64,000 bases of DNA. Source: Bradyrhizobium sp. WSM1417. Its GTDB lineage: Bacteria; Pseudomonadota; Alphaproteobacteria; Rhizobiales; Xanthobacteraceae. The translations under genes and the position numbers were made by a program. Location: positions 7,365,831 through 7,429,830 of the forward strand of contig NZ_KI911783.1 of assembly GCF_000515415.1 (NCBI RefSeq), written 5' to 3'. Numbering within the stretch: position 1 is the stretch's first letter; every line of letters begins with the position of its first letter. Of this stretch, positions 56,534-64,000 are shown in pieces. The notes below the pieces were generated by a model. That model ran no database searches and was not told the origin of the DNA. It saw only the letters and a program-made list of their open reading frames with translations.

Positions 56534-57697
56534 ATGTCGCCCAACGCCCCCGCCGACGACCAACACGACGACATCATGTATCCCTCCGCCCTGCCATTCC
56601 TGCTGGTCCATCTCGGCTGCTTTGCGGCCATCTGGTCAGGCGTTACCTGGCAGGCCCTCGCGATCTGCGCCTCTCTGTATGTCGTGCGCATGTTTGCAAT
56701 CGGGGCAGGCTATCACCGCTATTTCTCCCATCGGGCTTTCGCGACCGGCCGGGTGTTTCAGTTTATCCTGGCCTGGGTTGCGCAAAGCACCGCGCAGAAA
56801 AGTGTTTTGTGGTGGGCGGCCAAGCATCGACATCATCATCTGCATTCCGATACCGAAGACGACGTGCATTCGCCGCGTCATCGGGGCTTCCTCTACAGCC
56901 ATCTCGGCTGGATTTTCTACCGGGAGCACGATGGCACCGACCTCGTGAAGGTCGGCGACTTCGCCGCCTATCCGGAGCTGATGTGGCTGCATCGTCTGGA
57001 ACTGCTGCCGGCCATTACGCTGGCTGTGCTCTGCTTCCTGGTTGGCGGGTGGTCCGGCCTCGTCGTCGGCTTCCTGTGGAGCACCGTGCTGGTCTATCAC
57101 GCGACCTTCTGCATCAACTCCCTCGCCCATGTGCATGGACGCAAGCGGTACGTGACCGGCGATGATTCTCGCAACAATTGGCTGCTGGCCTTGTTCACCC
57201 TCGGTGAGGGCTGGCACAACAATCACCACGCCTACCAAAGCAGCGTGCGGCAAGGTTTTCGCTGGTGGGAAATCGACGTCACCTATTACATCCTGAAGGT
57301 GCTGTCCTGGTTCGGCATCGTCTGGAACATGAAGTCGCCGCCCGAGCAGGTGCTGCGCAACGAGCAGCCGCTCGGCGCACGCGTCATCAACCGGGCGGCC
57401 CGCGAGCTTGCCGGACGGTTCGATGCGCAGACACTGGCGCAGGCGATCTCGTCGGCGCTACGCCGAGCCGATCTGGCCCAGTTGCAACTGCCGACGCTGC
57501 ACGACATCCTCAGTCGCGCGCATGAAGGCGTCGATGCACTGACGCATCTGCATTTGCCGAAGATTCCGACCCGCGAGGAGTTTCTCGCCGAGGCCAAAGC
57601 GATGTTCGCGCGAACGCGATCACTCAACGAGATCGTGGACTACGCCTACGAACACTTCCTGGAGTCGGTTCGCGCGCAGCTCGCCACGGCGCGCTGA
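56534..57697 (+). CDS. Acyl-CoA desaturase (delta-9 fatty acid desaturase type)
   Basis: 387 residues from the ATG at 56534; the frame is open much further upstream but only this start gives the normal N-terminus. Three histidine boxes for the di-iron centre are intact: HRYFSH (61-66), HRHHH (98-102) and HNNHH near 227. Membrane helices lie at about 18-37, 39-58 and 165-195. A C-terminal extension of about 120 residues (after 270) is soluble and helical and not part of the catalytic core. It introduces a double bond into acyl-CoA or acyl-lipid chains. Confidence 0.93.
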   Translation: MSPNAPADDQHDDIMYPSALPFLLVHLGCFAAIWSGVTWQALAICASLYVVRMFAIGAGYHRYFSHRAFATGRVFQFILAWVAQSTAQKSVLWWAAKHRHHHLHSDTEDDVHSPRHRGFLYSHLGWIFYREHDGTDLVKVGDFAAYPELMWLHRLELLPAITLAVLCFLVGGWSGLVVGFLWSTVLVYHATFCINSLAHVHGRKRYVTGDDSRNNWLLALFTLGEGWHNNHHAYQSSVRQGFRWWEIDVTYYILKVLSWFGIVWNMKSPPEQVLRNEQPLGARVINRAARELAGRFDAQTLAQAISSALRRADLAQLQLPTLHDILSRAHEGVDALTHLHLPKIPTREEFLAEAKAMFARTRSLNEIVDYAYEHFLESVRAQLATAR

Positions 57698-57793
57698 CCA
57701 AGTCTCTCTGGACCAGGACTTTCCAGACCAAGACTTTTCGAGACCAACGCAATCCGGAGGTCGCGGCAGCCTGACGCGCATTCCCAAATCAAA

Positions 57794-57824
57794 CCGCCCG
57801 CCTGCGCGTTGCGCAGGCGGGCGG
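57794..57824. terminator. Strong hairpin between desaturase and DUF2852 genes
   Basis: CCGCCCGCCTGCGC (57794-57807) and GCGCAGGCGGGCGG (57811-57824) pair perfectly over 14 bases with a GTT loop. On the minus strand TTTGATTTG follows, so it would terminate the DUF2852 gene; its position between convergent genes suits both. Confidence 0.7.
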
Positions 57825-57898
57825 CTCGGGGCCATCAGGACTTTGGGGGCATGCGCCTGACGGCTTGAGAGGCGTCAGTCCCGAGATCAACCTTGAGA

Positions 57899-58384
57899 TC
57901 AACCTTGCTGCTGATCGGTCGGCGGCGGGGTCGGGCGTGTCTTGTGTTGCGCCATGAACTGGTCGAACTCTTCCTTGTCCTTGGCGTGACGCAGACGGTC
58001 GAGGAAGTTCTTGAACTCGACCTGCTCCTCCTCGAGCCGCTGCAGTGTCTCGGTGCGGTACTCATCAAAGGCGCGGTTGCCGCTCGAGGGCGGGCCGAAG
58101 CCAAAGCCGAAACCGTGGCGCTCCATGCGGCCGCGCATACGGTCCATCTTGTACTGCATCCGCTCCATCTTGTTCTGCCAGCGATCCTGGTTGCTCCAGC
58201 ACGACATTCTTCTGCTCCCGAGTGTGAAAAAGAGAAGGGCAAGTCCGATCGGCCACCAGATGATGAAGCCGAGGATGGTCACGGCGATCCAGCCGGGATG
58301 CCAGGGCGTGTTGAGCATGTGGGGGCGCTCGTAGTGTTGGTCCGAAGGGCCGCGCCATCGATTGACATCAGCGGTGTAGGCCAT
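57899..58384 (-). CDS. DUF2852 membrane protein
   Basis: 161 residues from the ATG at 58384 (GGAGAGG directly upstream; a start four codons earlier is possible). One membrane helix region (about 30-55, WIAVTILGFIIWWPIGLALL) is followed by a Met/Arg-rich helix (RMQYKMDRMRGRMERHGFGF) and a charged coiled coil. Family of unknown function. A perfect 19-bp palindrome lies 35 bases upstream of the start and is shared with the adjacent TetR gene, so it is probably under its control. Confidence 0.88.
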   Translation of the reverse strand: MAYTADVNRWRGPSDQHYERPHMLNTPWHPGWIAVTILGFIIWWPIGLALLFFTLGSRRMSCWSNQDRWQNKMERMQYKMDRMRGRMERHGFGFGFGPPSSGNRAFDEYRTETLQRLEEEQVEFKNFLDRLRHAKDKEEFDQFMAQHKTRPTPPPTDQQQG

Positions 58385-58418
58385 TTCCCTCTCCATGACG
58401 GCATCAGCGCCGTTGTGA

Positions 58419-58437
58419 ATGTAAATAACATTTACAT
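58419..58437 (-). promoter_or_regulatory. Palindromic operator ATGTAAA-N5-TTTACAT upstream of DUF2852
   Basis: A perfect 19-bp inverted repeat (ATGTAAAT-AAC-ATTTACAT) 35 bases before the DUF2852 start. The same outer half-sites with the same spacing occur at the start of the TetR gene 825 bases away. Confidence 0.75.
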
Positions 58438-58504
58438 AGGTAGATCATCCCGCGATTTTGTCAAGCCGACCGCCTAACAGGGCGGGGCAATTATTTGGGT
58501 AACT

Positions 58505-59245
58505 TTATTTCGGCTTGCCCCATGGACCACCGGGCGGCACGCCTGAACCGGAGGATGCCTCCGGCGGCACCGGCGGCGGCTCGGCGCTTTTCGCCGGGGG
58601 ACGGCGATCGGTCGGGAAGCCGAGACCGCGCAGATAGATCAGCACCTCGGCTTCGAGCAGCTCGTCCGGGGACATCGGCAGCTTTCGACGCGCAGCATCG
58701 CCGCGCGAGAACAGTGAGGCCACGCCATGCGCCATCGACCAGATGTGCAGCGCCATCATCATCGCCGGCGGCCGCGGGGTGCCCGGCGGTGCCAGCGCGG
58801 CAAGCCGCTCCGCCGCGGCACGAATGATGTTGAAAGCACGCTCGCTGGCGGCCTGTAGCGCCGGATTGGAATCCACCGGCACGCCCGATTCGAACATTGC
58901 GTTGTAGAACGCGGGCTCCTCGCGGGCGAAGGCAAGATAGGCCCTGCCGACACGCTCGAACGCCGTGACGGTGTCGGGCCCTCCGTCGTCCCAGGCCGCG
59001 GTCAGGCGCGCTTCGAACTGCTCGAAGCCGCGCTGCGCGATCGAGGACAGCAGTTCTTCACGGTCGCGAAAATGCCGGTACGGTGCCGCCGCGCTGACGC
59101 CGGCCATGCGCGCGGCATCGGCAAAGGTGAAGCCGGCCGCGCCCTTCTCGGCGATCAGCCCGAGGGCGGCCTGCAACAGGGCTTCCTTCAGATTGCCGTG
59201 GTGATAGCCGCGCTCGGCGCGGCGCGTCTCCTTGCGCCAGCTCAT
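58505..59245 (-). CDS. TetR family regulator, WHG-domain type
   Basis: 246 residues. The DNA-binding helices read EALLQAALGLIAEKGAAGFT and AARMAGVSAAAPYRHFRDREEL, the APYRHF recognition helix being typical. The C-terminal half (FNAMFESG-like FYNAMFESGVPVD, ALHIWSMAHGVASLF) fits the WHG type of TetR ligand domain, and a Pro/Gly-rich tail ends the protein. It is upstream of the DUF2852 gene on the same strand. Its own start codon lies inside a 19-bp palindrome that is repeated in front of DUF2852, so it probably represses both. Confidence 0.92.
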   Translation of the reverse strand: MSWRKETRRAERGYHHGNLKEALLQAALGLIAEKGAAGFTFADAARMAGVSAAAPYRHFRDREELLSSIAQRGFEQFEARLTAAWDDGGPDTVTAFERVGRAYLAFAREEPAFYNAMFESGVPVDSNPALQAASERAFNIIRAAAERLAALAPPGTPRPPAMMMALHIWSMAHGVASLFSRGDAARRKLPMSPDELLEAEVLIYLRGLGFPTDRRPPAKSAEPPPVPPEASSGSGVPPGGPWGKPK

Positions 59246-59262
59246 GTGAACGACCTTTACAT
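59244..59262 (-). promoter_or_regulatory. Palindromic operator over the TetR start codon
   Basis: ATGTGAACGACCTTTACAT, that is ATGTAAA-N5-TTCACAT on the minus strand, with one mismatch between halves. It covers the TetR start codon and ribosome site and has the same length and outer bases as the site at 58419-58437. A wider palindrome CAGCTCATGT / ACATGAGCTG (59238-59268) encloses it. Confidence 0.7.
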
Positions 59263-59339
59263 GAGCTGGGCAGGAAGGTCACTAGCGGCAACGGGTTTGG
59301 TTGACCCGTATTCTGCCGGTCTGGGGCGGCCGCCGAAGT

Positions 59340-59702
59340 CTAGCCGCCAGGGATCGGCAGCACCGGCATGATCTCGACGCGTTCGCCGGGGAAAATCGCG
59401 AAGTGCGGGTGGTTCTCGAACATCTTCGCCGCGGCTTCATGGGATGCCGCGCGCACCACGGTGAAGGCGCCCATCTCGTTGGCGATGTCGGCGATGCCCT
59501 TGCCGTCGACCTTCTTGGTCTTGCCGAGCGGCCCGCCCATGGCCTGGATCGCGCCCTGGTGTTTTTCGACCCAGCCCTTCCAGGCCGCCATGCCCTCCCG
59601 CTCCTTCGTCTTGCGCTCGGCCTCGGGCATCGCATTCCATGCGGCCCATTTGGAGCTGGTCTTGCTGCCGAGGAAAACGGCGAGATAGGTGTCTGTGCTC
59701 AT
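59340..59702 (-). CDS. YCII-related small protein
   Basis: 120 residues. The pattern YLAVFLGSKTSSKWAAWNAM, AMGGPLGKTKKVDGKGIADI, MGAFTVVRAASHEAAAKMFE and FPGERVEIMPVLPI is the ferredoxin-like YCII/DGPF-type fold. Function unknown; related proteins are often next to ECF sigma factors, but none is seen here. A second YCII gene follows upstream with 38 bases between. Confidence 0.82.
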   Translation of the reverse strand: MSTDTYLAVFLGSKTSSKWAAWNAMPEAERKTKEREGMAAWKGWVEKHQGAIQAMGGPLGKTKKVDGKGIADIANEMGAFTVVRAASHEAAAKMFENHPHFAIFPGERVEIMPVLPIPGG

Positions 59703-59740
59703 CGGTTCTCTCCCTTGGTGATGGATAAACGAAGCTGCGG

Positions 59741-60145
59741 CTATTTCTTGAGGTCGCCGAAACCGGCGGCGGCCTCCTGCACGTCAGGCGGAAAGTCGCT
59801 CATCTCCTGCACCTGACGGATCTCGATGATTTCGTTCGGTGCGGCCGGACACCGCTTGGCCCAGGCGATCGCCTCGGCACGCGAGGTAACCTCGATCATC
59901 CAGTAGCCACCCAGGACCTCCTTGGCCTCGGCAAACGGACCATCCGTCACGATGGGCTTGCCGGCCGCGAACGAGACGCGCGCGCCCATCGACGGCGGGT
60001 GCAGACCGTCGAGCGTGATCAGCACGCCGGCGTCCTTCAGCGCCTCGTTGTAGCGCATCATCGCAGCGACCCGCTCGGGATCGAGCTGAACGTCGGGCGC
60101 TGCGGTCTCGTAGCCGAGCGGAATCATCAGCATCATGAATCGCAT
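59741..60145 (-). CDS. YciI family protein (DGPF-type)
   Basis: 134 residues from the ATG at 60145; AAGGA is six bases before it, and the ATG at 60151 overlaps that site. The motifs MRFMMLMIPLG, YNEALKDAGVLITLDGLHPP, VTDGPFAEAKEVLGGYWMIE and IEIRQVQEM are the DGPF (PCC/YCII) family. The central DGPF gives the family its name. Function unknown. Confidence 0.9.
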   Translation of the reverse strand: MRFMMLMIPLGYETAAPDVQLDPERVAAMMRYNEALKDAGVLITLDGLHPPSMGARVSFAAGKPIVTDGPFAEAKEVLGGYWMIEVTSRAEAIAWAKRCPAAPNEIIEIRQVQEMSDFPPDVQEAAAGFGDLKK

Positions 60146-60223
60146 GAGCATTCCTTGCGTGCTTGGTCGCCCTTACCCAAGACGAGCGAACCCTGACGGA
60201 ACCGACAGCGTGGCGACAATTAT

Positions 60224-60589
60224 TTAGCGCGCCTGTGGCAGGAAACGCCCGTCCTGCCGGGCAGCGCCGAAATAGACCTCGATGCGGCGGACCTTGCCGC
60301 CGGCGAAGGTGAAGAACTCCGTGTTGCGAAAGCTCCTGCCATCTGTCGCCAGGCAGAAATAGGTGACGAAGGCTTCCTCGCCTTGGACGAAAATCCGCTC
60401 GATGTCGTGCCGTGCGATCCAGCCGGTGTCCCTCCAGCAGCGCTCGAAATAGGCCGCCTTGTCGAGGTCGTCGTCGAACGGGCTGGTGAAGCGGAAATCG
60501 TCGGCGAGCGCGTCGCTCACCTGCTGCCGGTCGTTGGCGAGATAGGCAGCAAACAGGTTCCGGATCATGTGCGCGGGGTCGTAGGGCAT
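60224..60589 (-). CDS. NTF2/SnoaL-like protein
   Basis: 121 residues from the ATG at 60589 with GAGGAGA upstream; a longer frame to 60763 overlaps the SDR start. The cone-shaped NTF2-like fold is suggested by MIRNLFAAYLANDRQQVSDA, LADDFRFTSPFDDDL and VYFGAARQDGRFLP. It could be an isomerase-like or binding protein. It is divergent from the SDR gene. Confidence 0.83.
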   Translation of the reverse strand: MPYDPAHMIRNLFAAYLANDRQQVSDALADDFRFTSPFDDDLDKAAYFERCWRDTGWIARHDIERIFVQGEEAFVTYFCLATDGRSFRNTEFFTFAGGKVRRIEVYFGAARQDGRFLPQAR

Positions 60590-60745
60590 CGGTCGGTCTC
60601 CTCGGCAGACGTTCTGTGGAAGACGATGCAGCGGCGGCCGCGCCGACATCGCGGTCGGGGCCTTTCTCGTCGGGACCAAAGCGAAGTAAAAGACCGGACC
60701 CAAAGGGCGCCGCGCGTCCCACTCGAACACAGGACGGATTAGCAA

Positions 60746-61534
60746 ATGCCGCAGGCCCCACACAAACTCGCCCTCGTCACCGGAGCCGCGCGCGGCATCG
60801 GGCTTGCGACCGCGAAGAAGTTTTTGGCCGAGGGCTGGGGGGTGGCATTGCTCGACATCGAGGGCGAGCTGCTCGGCCGCGCGGTCGCCGAGATCGGCCG
60901 GGACGAGGCCACGCTGGCGTTGACCTGCGACGTCTCAGACGCAACCGCGGTTGCCGCTGCGATGACGACGATCGAACGGCGGTTTGGCCGGCTCGACGCG
61001 CTCGTCAATAATGCCGGCATTGCCGTGTTCGCGCCGCTGATGGAGACGTTGGAGACCGAGTGGCGCCGCGTGCTCGAGGTCAACCTCACCGGTCCGTTCC
61101 TCTGCACCAAGGCGGCGGTGCCGCTGATGCGCGACGGCAATGGCGGCGCCATCGTCAACATCACCTCGATCTCGGCGGTGCGCGCCTCGACGCTGCGCTC
61201 GGCCTACGGCACCAGCAAGGCGGGCCTCGCGCACCTCACCAAGCAGCTCGCGGTCGAGCTCGCGTCTCTCAACATCCGCGTCAACGCGGTCGCGCCGGGA
61301 CCGGTCGACACCGCCATGGCGAAGCAGGTGCACACCAGGGAGATCCGCGCCGACTATCACGACGCCATCCCGCTCAACCGCTACGGCCTGGAAGAGGAAC
61401 TTGCCGAAGCCATCTACTTCCTGTGCTCGGAACGCTCAAGCTACATCACCGGCCAAATTTTGGCCGTCGATGGCGGCTTCGATGCGGCAGGCATCGGCCT
61501 GCCGACGCTGCGCGGCGAGCGGCGGAACGGATAG
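60746..61534 (+). CDS. Short-chain dehydrogenase/reductase
   Basis: 262 residues, classical SDR. The cofactor motif TGAARGIG is at the N-terminus, followed by LVNNAGIAVF, catalytic Ser in ITSISAV, the YGTSK Tyr-Lys pair and NAVAPGPVDTAMA. The Asp in ALLDIEGE after the second strand suggests NAD(H). The physiological substrate is not evident; LNRYGLEEELAEAIYFLCSE is the usual FabG-like C-terminal region. Confidence 0.93.
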   Translation: MPQAPHKLALVTGAARGIGLATAKKFLAEGWGVALLDIEGELLGRAVAEIGRDEATLALTCDVSDATAVAAAMTTIERRFGRLDALVNNAGIAVFAPLMETLETEWRRVLEVNLTGPFLCTKAAVPLMRDGNGGAIVNITSISAVRASTLRSAYGTSKAGLAHLTKQLAVELASLNIRVNAVAPGPVDTAMAKQVHTREIRADYHDAIPLNRYGLEEELAEAIYFLCSERSSYITGQILAVDGGFDAAGIGLPTLRGERRNG

Positions 61535-61616
61535 ACACGGCGTAGGTTGGCTTAGCGAAGCGTCACGCATCTCTTCTCGTCGGCCTATCCTACGGACTCG
61601 AATTCGCGGAGGCTTC

Positions 61617-62054
61617 ATGCGACGCGTCACCTTCCTCGGGGCCTTGATGCTCGCATCCGCGCTGCTGGCGTCCAGGCCCGCCGTGGCCGAAATCCGCATC
61701 ATCCAGTCGCCCGGGGGACAGGTCGGGCCGTTCCTCGACTTGTTCGAGAAGGTGCGGGAGAGCGGCGAGCGTGTGGTGATCGACGGTCCCTGCCTGTCCG
61801 CCTGCACACTGGTGCTGAGCATCGTGCCGGGCGAGCGCATCTGCGTCACCAAGCGTGCCGTGCTCGGCTTCCATGCGGCGCGATCGGTCGATCGGCGCGG
61901 ACGCTTCTACGCCGAGCCGGAAGCATCCGATGCGGTGCTTGCGGCCTATCCCGGCCCGGTGCGCGACTGGATCAGCCGCCGCGGCGGCCTCTCGTCGCGG
62001 TTGCTTCTGCTGAAGGGACGCGACCTCGCCGCGATCTATCCGCGCTGCCGGTGA
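61617..62054 (+). CDS. Periplasmic ClpP/crotonase-like protein, COG3904-like
   Basis: 145 residues from the ATG at 61617 (GGAGG six bases upstream; a much longer frame exists but ignores this site). A signal peptide MRRVTFLGALMLASALLASR ends near AVAE. The mature part has IIQSPGGQVGPFLDLFEKVR, VVIDGPCLSACTLVLSIVPG and ERICVTKRAVLGFHAAR. This is the SPGG...CLSACT layout of secreted ClpP-like proteins (COG3904), in which the serine of the SAC motif would be the nucleophile and the histidine of FHAA its partner. Substrate unknown. Confidence 0.72.
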   Translation: MRRVTFLGALMLASALLASRPAVAEIRIIQSPGGQVGPFLDLFEKVRESGERVVIDGPCLSACTLVLSIVPGERICVTKRAVLGFHAARSVDRRGRFYAEPEASDAVLAAYPGPVRDWISRRGGLSSRLLLLKGRDLAAIYPRCR

Positions 62055-62109
62055 TGATCAGGCGGACGCAAGCGCCCGCCAATTCCGCCCGTCACACGCT
62101 TCCTGAGGT

Positions 62110-62202
62110 CTAATAGAAACTCTGGATCAGCTCGGTCAATTCCATGCTCGCGCAGATGAGCATACCCCAAAGTGCAAAGTTGATCTGCAGCGCCGCCGCC
62201 AT
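62110..62202 (-). CDS. 30-residue membrane peptide
   Basis: A small gene behind GGGGAG at 62207-62212: MAAALQINFALWGMLICASM then ELTELIQSFY. The peptide would form one membrane-spanning segment with an acidic C-terminal end. It resembles short Bradyrhizobium peptides with a LQINFALWGM core that I recall from memory. It lies alone on the minus strand between two plus-strand genes. Confidence 0.6.
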   Translation of the reverse strand: MAAALQINFALWGMLICASMELTELIQSFY

Positions 62203-62488
62203 CGGTCGCTCCCCTTCCAAGTCCGCCCGCCCCAGCTTTTAAAATTTTATGACGAAATAAATAACGATTCTGTCCCGGAGTTCACAGCCTAATATTGCGC
62301 CAGTTGTTGTGCGATGCGGTCCGCATGATTTCACGAAGCGGCCTCACTGCTTTCGCAATGTGGTGCGACAGCAAAATCCATATTCGGCCGTGTCGGCCAG
62401 GCGTTTCCCTTAGGTTCCATTTGAGCGATGCGTCGCAAGCTTCGGCATGCGGACTTGGCGCGTCGCATACAACACCCAAGGGTCCGGC

Positions 62489-62842
62489 ATGATGCGACAC
62501 GGCTTTGTCTTGCTCACTTTTTGCGCAACGCTCATGGGATGCGTGGTTGCGCCTGCGCAGGAACGCCGTCCGATCGCATGGGACGGCCTCGGTCAGGATC
62601 CGAACCGTCCCTCCGGCGTGAAGCGTCGTGCGGCGACCCAAGCTCCTGGGGCGAGTGATCCGAATCAGGAGCGGGAAAGAGTCCTCGGCACCTTGCACCC
62701 GTATTCCGCGGCGTGGTGGGCAATCCATGACGAAATCGAAGCGGAGAATGACAGGCAGCTCGGGACAAAGCTCGTGATCTGTCCGCGCTGCGTTCCCTCC
62801 TCCCAACCACCGAGCAATGACGTGACCGGATCGATCCGCTGA
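62489..62842 (+). CDS. Small lipoprotein-like secreted protein
   Basis: 117 residues from the ATG at 62489 (a second ATG follows at 62492). The N-terminus HGFVLLTFCATLMGCVVAPA holds a lipobox (LMGC). The mature part is hydrophilic, contains HPYSAAWWAIHDEIEAENDR and a CxxC pair (ICPRC) near the end. No family is recognised. Codon use is normal for the region. Confidence 0.7.
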   Translation: MMRHGFVLLTFCATLMGCVVAPAQERRPIAWDGLGQDPNRPSGVKRRAATQAPGASDPNQERERVLGTLHPYSAAWWAIHDEIEAENDRQLGTKLVICPRCVPSSQPPSNDVTGSIR

Positions 62843-62888
62843 GAGCGGCACGCGGTCGATCGGCACATGACGCAACGTCTCATGCGCG

Positions 62889-62916
62889 CCCCTCTCCGCA
62901 TCGTCGGGGAGAGGGG
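62889..62916. terminator. Stem-loop between the lipoprotein gene and the PhnB-like gene
   Basis: CCCCTCTCC (62889-62897) and GGAGAGGGG (62908-62916) pair perfectly with a ten-base loop. It lies between convergent genes. No T-run follows; this type of C-rich/G-rich stem is common as an intergenic repeat in the group. Confidence 0.45.
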
Positions 62917-62949
62917 ATCGCCGCCTGGCGCGTCAAACGATCGCGCTCG

Positions 62950-63363
62950 TCACATTCCCTCGGCCGGGCAGTTCACCATCCAGGGAATGCCGAACTTGTC
63001 GACGCACATGCCGAAACCCTTGGCCCAGAACGTCTTGCTGAAGGGCATGGTAACGCTGCCGCCGTCGGCCAGCGCATTGAACTTGCGCTCGCCGTCCGCG
63101 GGGTCCGCGACCGTGAGCGAGATGGAAAAGCCCTGCGGCTTGTGAAAATGCTCGCCTGGTGCGTCGGAAGCCATCAACACGCTTCCGTCAGGCAGCGACA
63201 TCCGCGCATGCATGATGATCTTCTCGCGGCCAGGCGTGGCGGGCACTTCCGGCGGCGCATCCGAGGTGCGCATCATCGCATCAATCTTGCCGCCCAAGAC
63301 CCTGGCGTAATAATTGAACGCCGCTTCGCAGGTGTCCTGATAGAACAGATAGGGATTGAGCAT
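62950..63363 (-). CDS. VOC family protein, PhnB-like
   Basis: 137 residues. The opening MLNPYLFYQDTCEAAFNYYA and the central IMHARMSLPDGSVLMASDAP, with SISLTVADPADGERKFNALA and PWMVNCP near the end, fit the PhnB/glyoxalase-fold (VOC) group. The catalytic partners are unknown. It lies 37 bases after the SRPBCC gene on the same strand. Confidence 0.9.
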   Translation of the reverse strand: MLNPYLFYQDTCEAAFNYYARVLGGKIDAMMRTSDAPPEVPATPGREKIIMHARMSLPDGSVLMASDAPGEHFHKPQGFSISLTVADPADGERKFNALADGGSVTMPFSKTFWAKGFGMCVDKFGIPWMVNCPAEGM

Positions 63364-63400
63364 CGTTTCTCTCCGTTTTGCTTTCGTTCGGGGTGAGGCG

Positions 63401-63937
63401 CTACTTCTCGGTAAGCTTCTTCAGGCTGGCCAAGCCCGCCTCGAAATCCTTGCCGATCATGCTGTCCATGTTGATGAACACCTGCATGACCTTGGACAGG
63501 AACGGGGCCGGACCGGACATCGCCCACGTGACCAGTGTGGCATCGCCTTGCGGCACAAAGGTGAACTCGGCGGTGTTGTGGCCTTCGAAAGGCCGCTCGA
63601 AGTCGAGCTTGATCCGGAGTTTTGACGGCGCACTCGCCTCGAGGATCTCCATATGGCCGGCGCCGACATTGTTGTTGCCGTCCCAGGCATAGGTCGCGCC
63701 CTTGCCTGGCGCAGTTCCGCCAAACGTCCGCTTCATCGCAGGATCGCGGTTCTCGTAGGGTGACCAGGCCGTCCAGCGATGGAAATCGGCGACAAAGGGA
63801 TAAACCGCATTGGCCGGCGCTTTGACGGCGAGGCTGCGTTCGACGCGGAATGTGTCGGGCTTCGTCAGGGCGAAGACGAGCACGCCCACGATTCCGACTA
63901 CGAACAGGATGGCGATGACGGCAATGGATTTCAGCAT
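63401..63937 (-). CDS. Membrane-anchored SRPBCC (polyketide cyclase-like) protein
   Basis: 178 residues from the ATG at 63937 (GGGAG upstream; a longer frame to 63991 lacks a helix start). One N-terminal helix (about 5-25, AVIAILFVVGIVGVLVFALT) precedes an SRPBCC domain: VERSLAVKAPANAVYPFVAD, FHRWTAWSPYENRD, TWAMSGPAPFLSKVMQVFIN. It is a hydrophobic-ligand binding fold of unknown ligand. SRPBCC and PhnB-like genes are often neighbours in rhizobia. Confidence 0.88.
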   Translation of the reverse strand: MLKSIAVIAILFVVGIVGVLVFALTKPDTFRVERSLAVKAPANAVYPFVADFHRWTAWSPYENRDPAMKRTFGGTAPGKGATYAWDGNNNVGAGHMEILEASAPSKLRIKLDFERPFEGHNTAEFTFVPQGDATLVTWAMSGPAPFLSKVMQVFINMDSMIGKDFEAGLASLKKLTEK

Positions 63938-64000
63938 GAATGGCTCCCTGGATACGGTCCTAGGACGAAGGGAGAGGGTCGGGTCCGACAAGCCGAAGCA

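Overview
The window looks like a chromosomal segment of an alphaproteobacterium of the Bradyrhizobium / Nitrobacteraceae type. The reasons are high GC with strong GC3 bias (long open antisense frames everywhere), a split three-gene proton-translocating transhydrogenase, a short aa3-oxidase subunit IV, a GapR/DUF2312 nucleoid protein, DUF1244, DUF1036, DUF2852, a TacA-like sigma-54 activator, a tilS-ftsH pair next to tol-pal, a GAAC-N7-GAAC LexA box, TTAA-N7-TTAA CtrA boxes, and a roughly 106-bp palindromic intergenic element that I recognise from memory of Bradyrhizobium genomes. I see no tRNA, rRNA, CRISPR array, transposase, phage gene or integrase.

Layout. 0-5 kb: a partial membrane protein, then potG-potH-potI (polyamine-type ABC importer without its binding protein) and glpD, all on the minus strand. 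5-11.3 kb: a PAS/GGDEF/EAL protein, an L-2-hydroxyglutarate-oxidase-like flavoprotein, two YdcH-type small proteins, a two-gene small-protein operon behind a LexA box, and a diguanylate cyclase with a histone-H1-like tail. 11.4-16.5 kb: purEK, aqpZ, rpsU, a TPR lipoprotein, a Pro/Ala-rich membrane-anchored protein and a cupin. 16.5-22.3 kb: a remnant of a Ca2+/H+ antiporter, an NhaD-like antiporter, an alpha/beta hydrolase, pntAA-AB-B and a cytochrome oxidase subunit IV. 22.4-33.7 kb: a giant patatin-like membrane protein, an M3 oligopeptidase, the TacA-like regulator with a CtrA box, an L,D-transpeptidase and a DUF882 (YcbK-type) protein. 33.7-38 kb: DUF1801, gapR, DUF1244, DUF1036, pyruvate kinase and a TetR regulator. 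38.2-42 kb: two paralogous multi-pass membrane proteins flanking an inverted Flp pilin gene. 42.1-54.4 kb (all minus): tolQ-tolR-tolA-tolB, a GGDEF/EAL enzyme, a FeeM-like N-acyltransferase behind a CtrA box, pal, cpoB, tilS and ftsH. 54.9-64 kb: DUF2231, a CysE-like acetyltransferase, an acyl-CoA desaturase, DUF2852 and a TetR gene sharing a 19-bp operator, two YCII proteins, an NTF2-like protein, an SDR, a ClpP-like periplasmic protein, a 30-residue membrane peptide, a lipoprotein, a PhnB-like protein and an SRPBCC protein.

How it fits together. The core is housekeeping: purine synthesis, NADPH generation, envelope constriction (Tol-Pal), peptidoglycan editing (L,D-transpeptidase, YcbK), membrane proteolysis and lipid desaturation. 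The regulatory layer is the more interesting part. Both perfect CtrA-type boxes I found sit just upstream of correctly oriented genes (TacA-like activator; FeeM-like acyltransferase inside the Tol-Pal cluster). A LexA box sits over the promoter of two uncharacterised small proteins, and one 19-bp palindrome is shared by a TetR gene and a DUF2852 gene. All functional assignments rest on reading motifs by eye; no database search was run.
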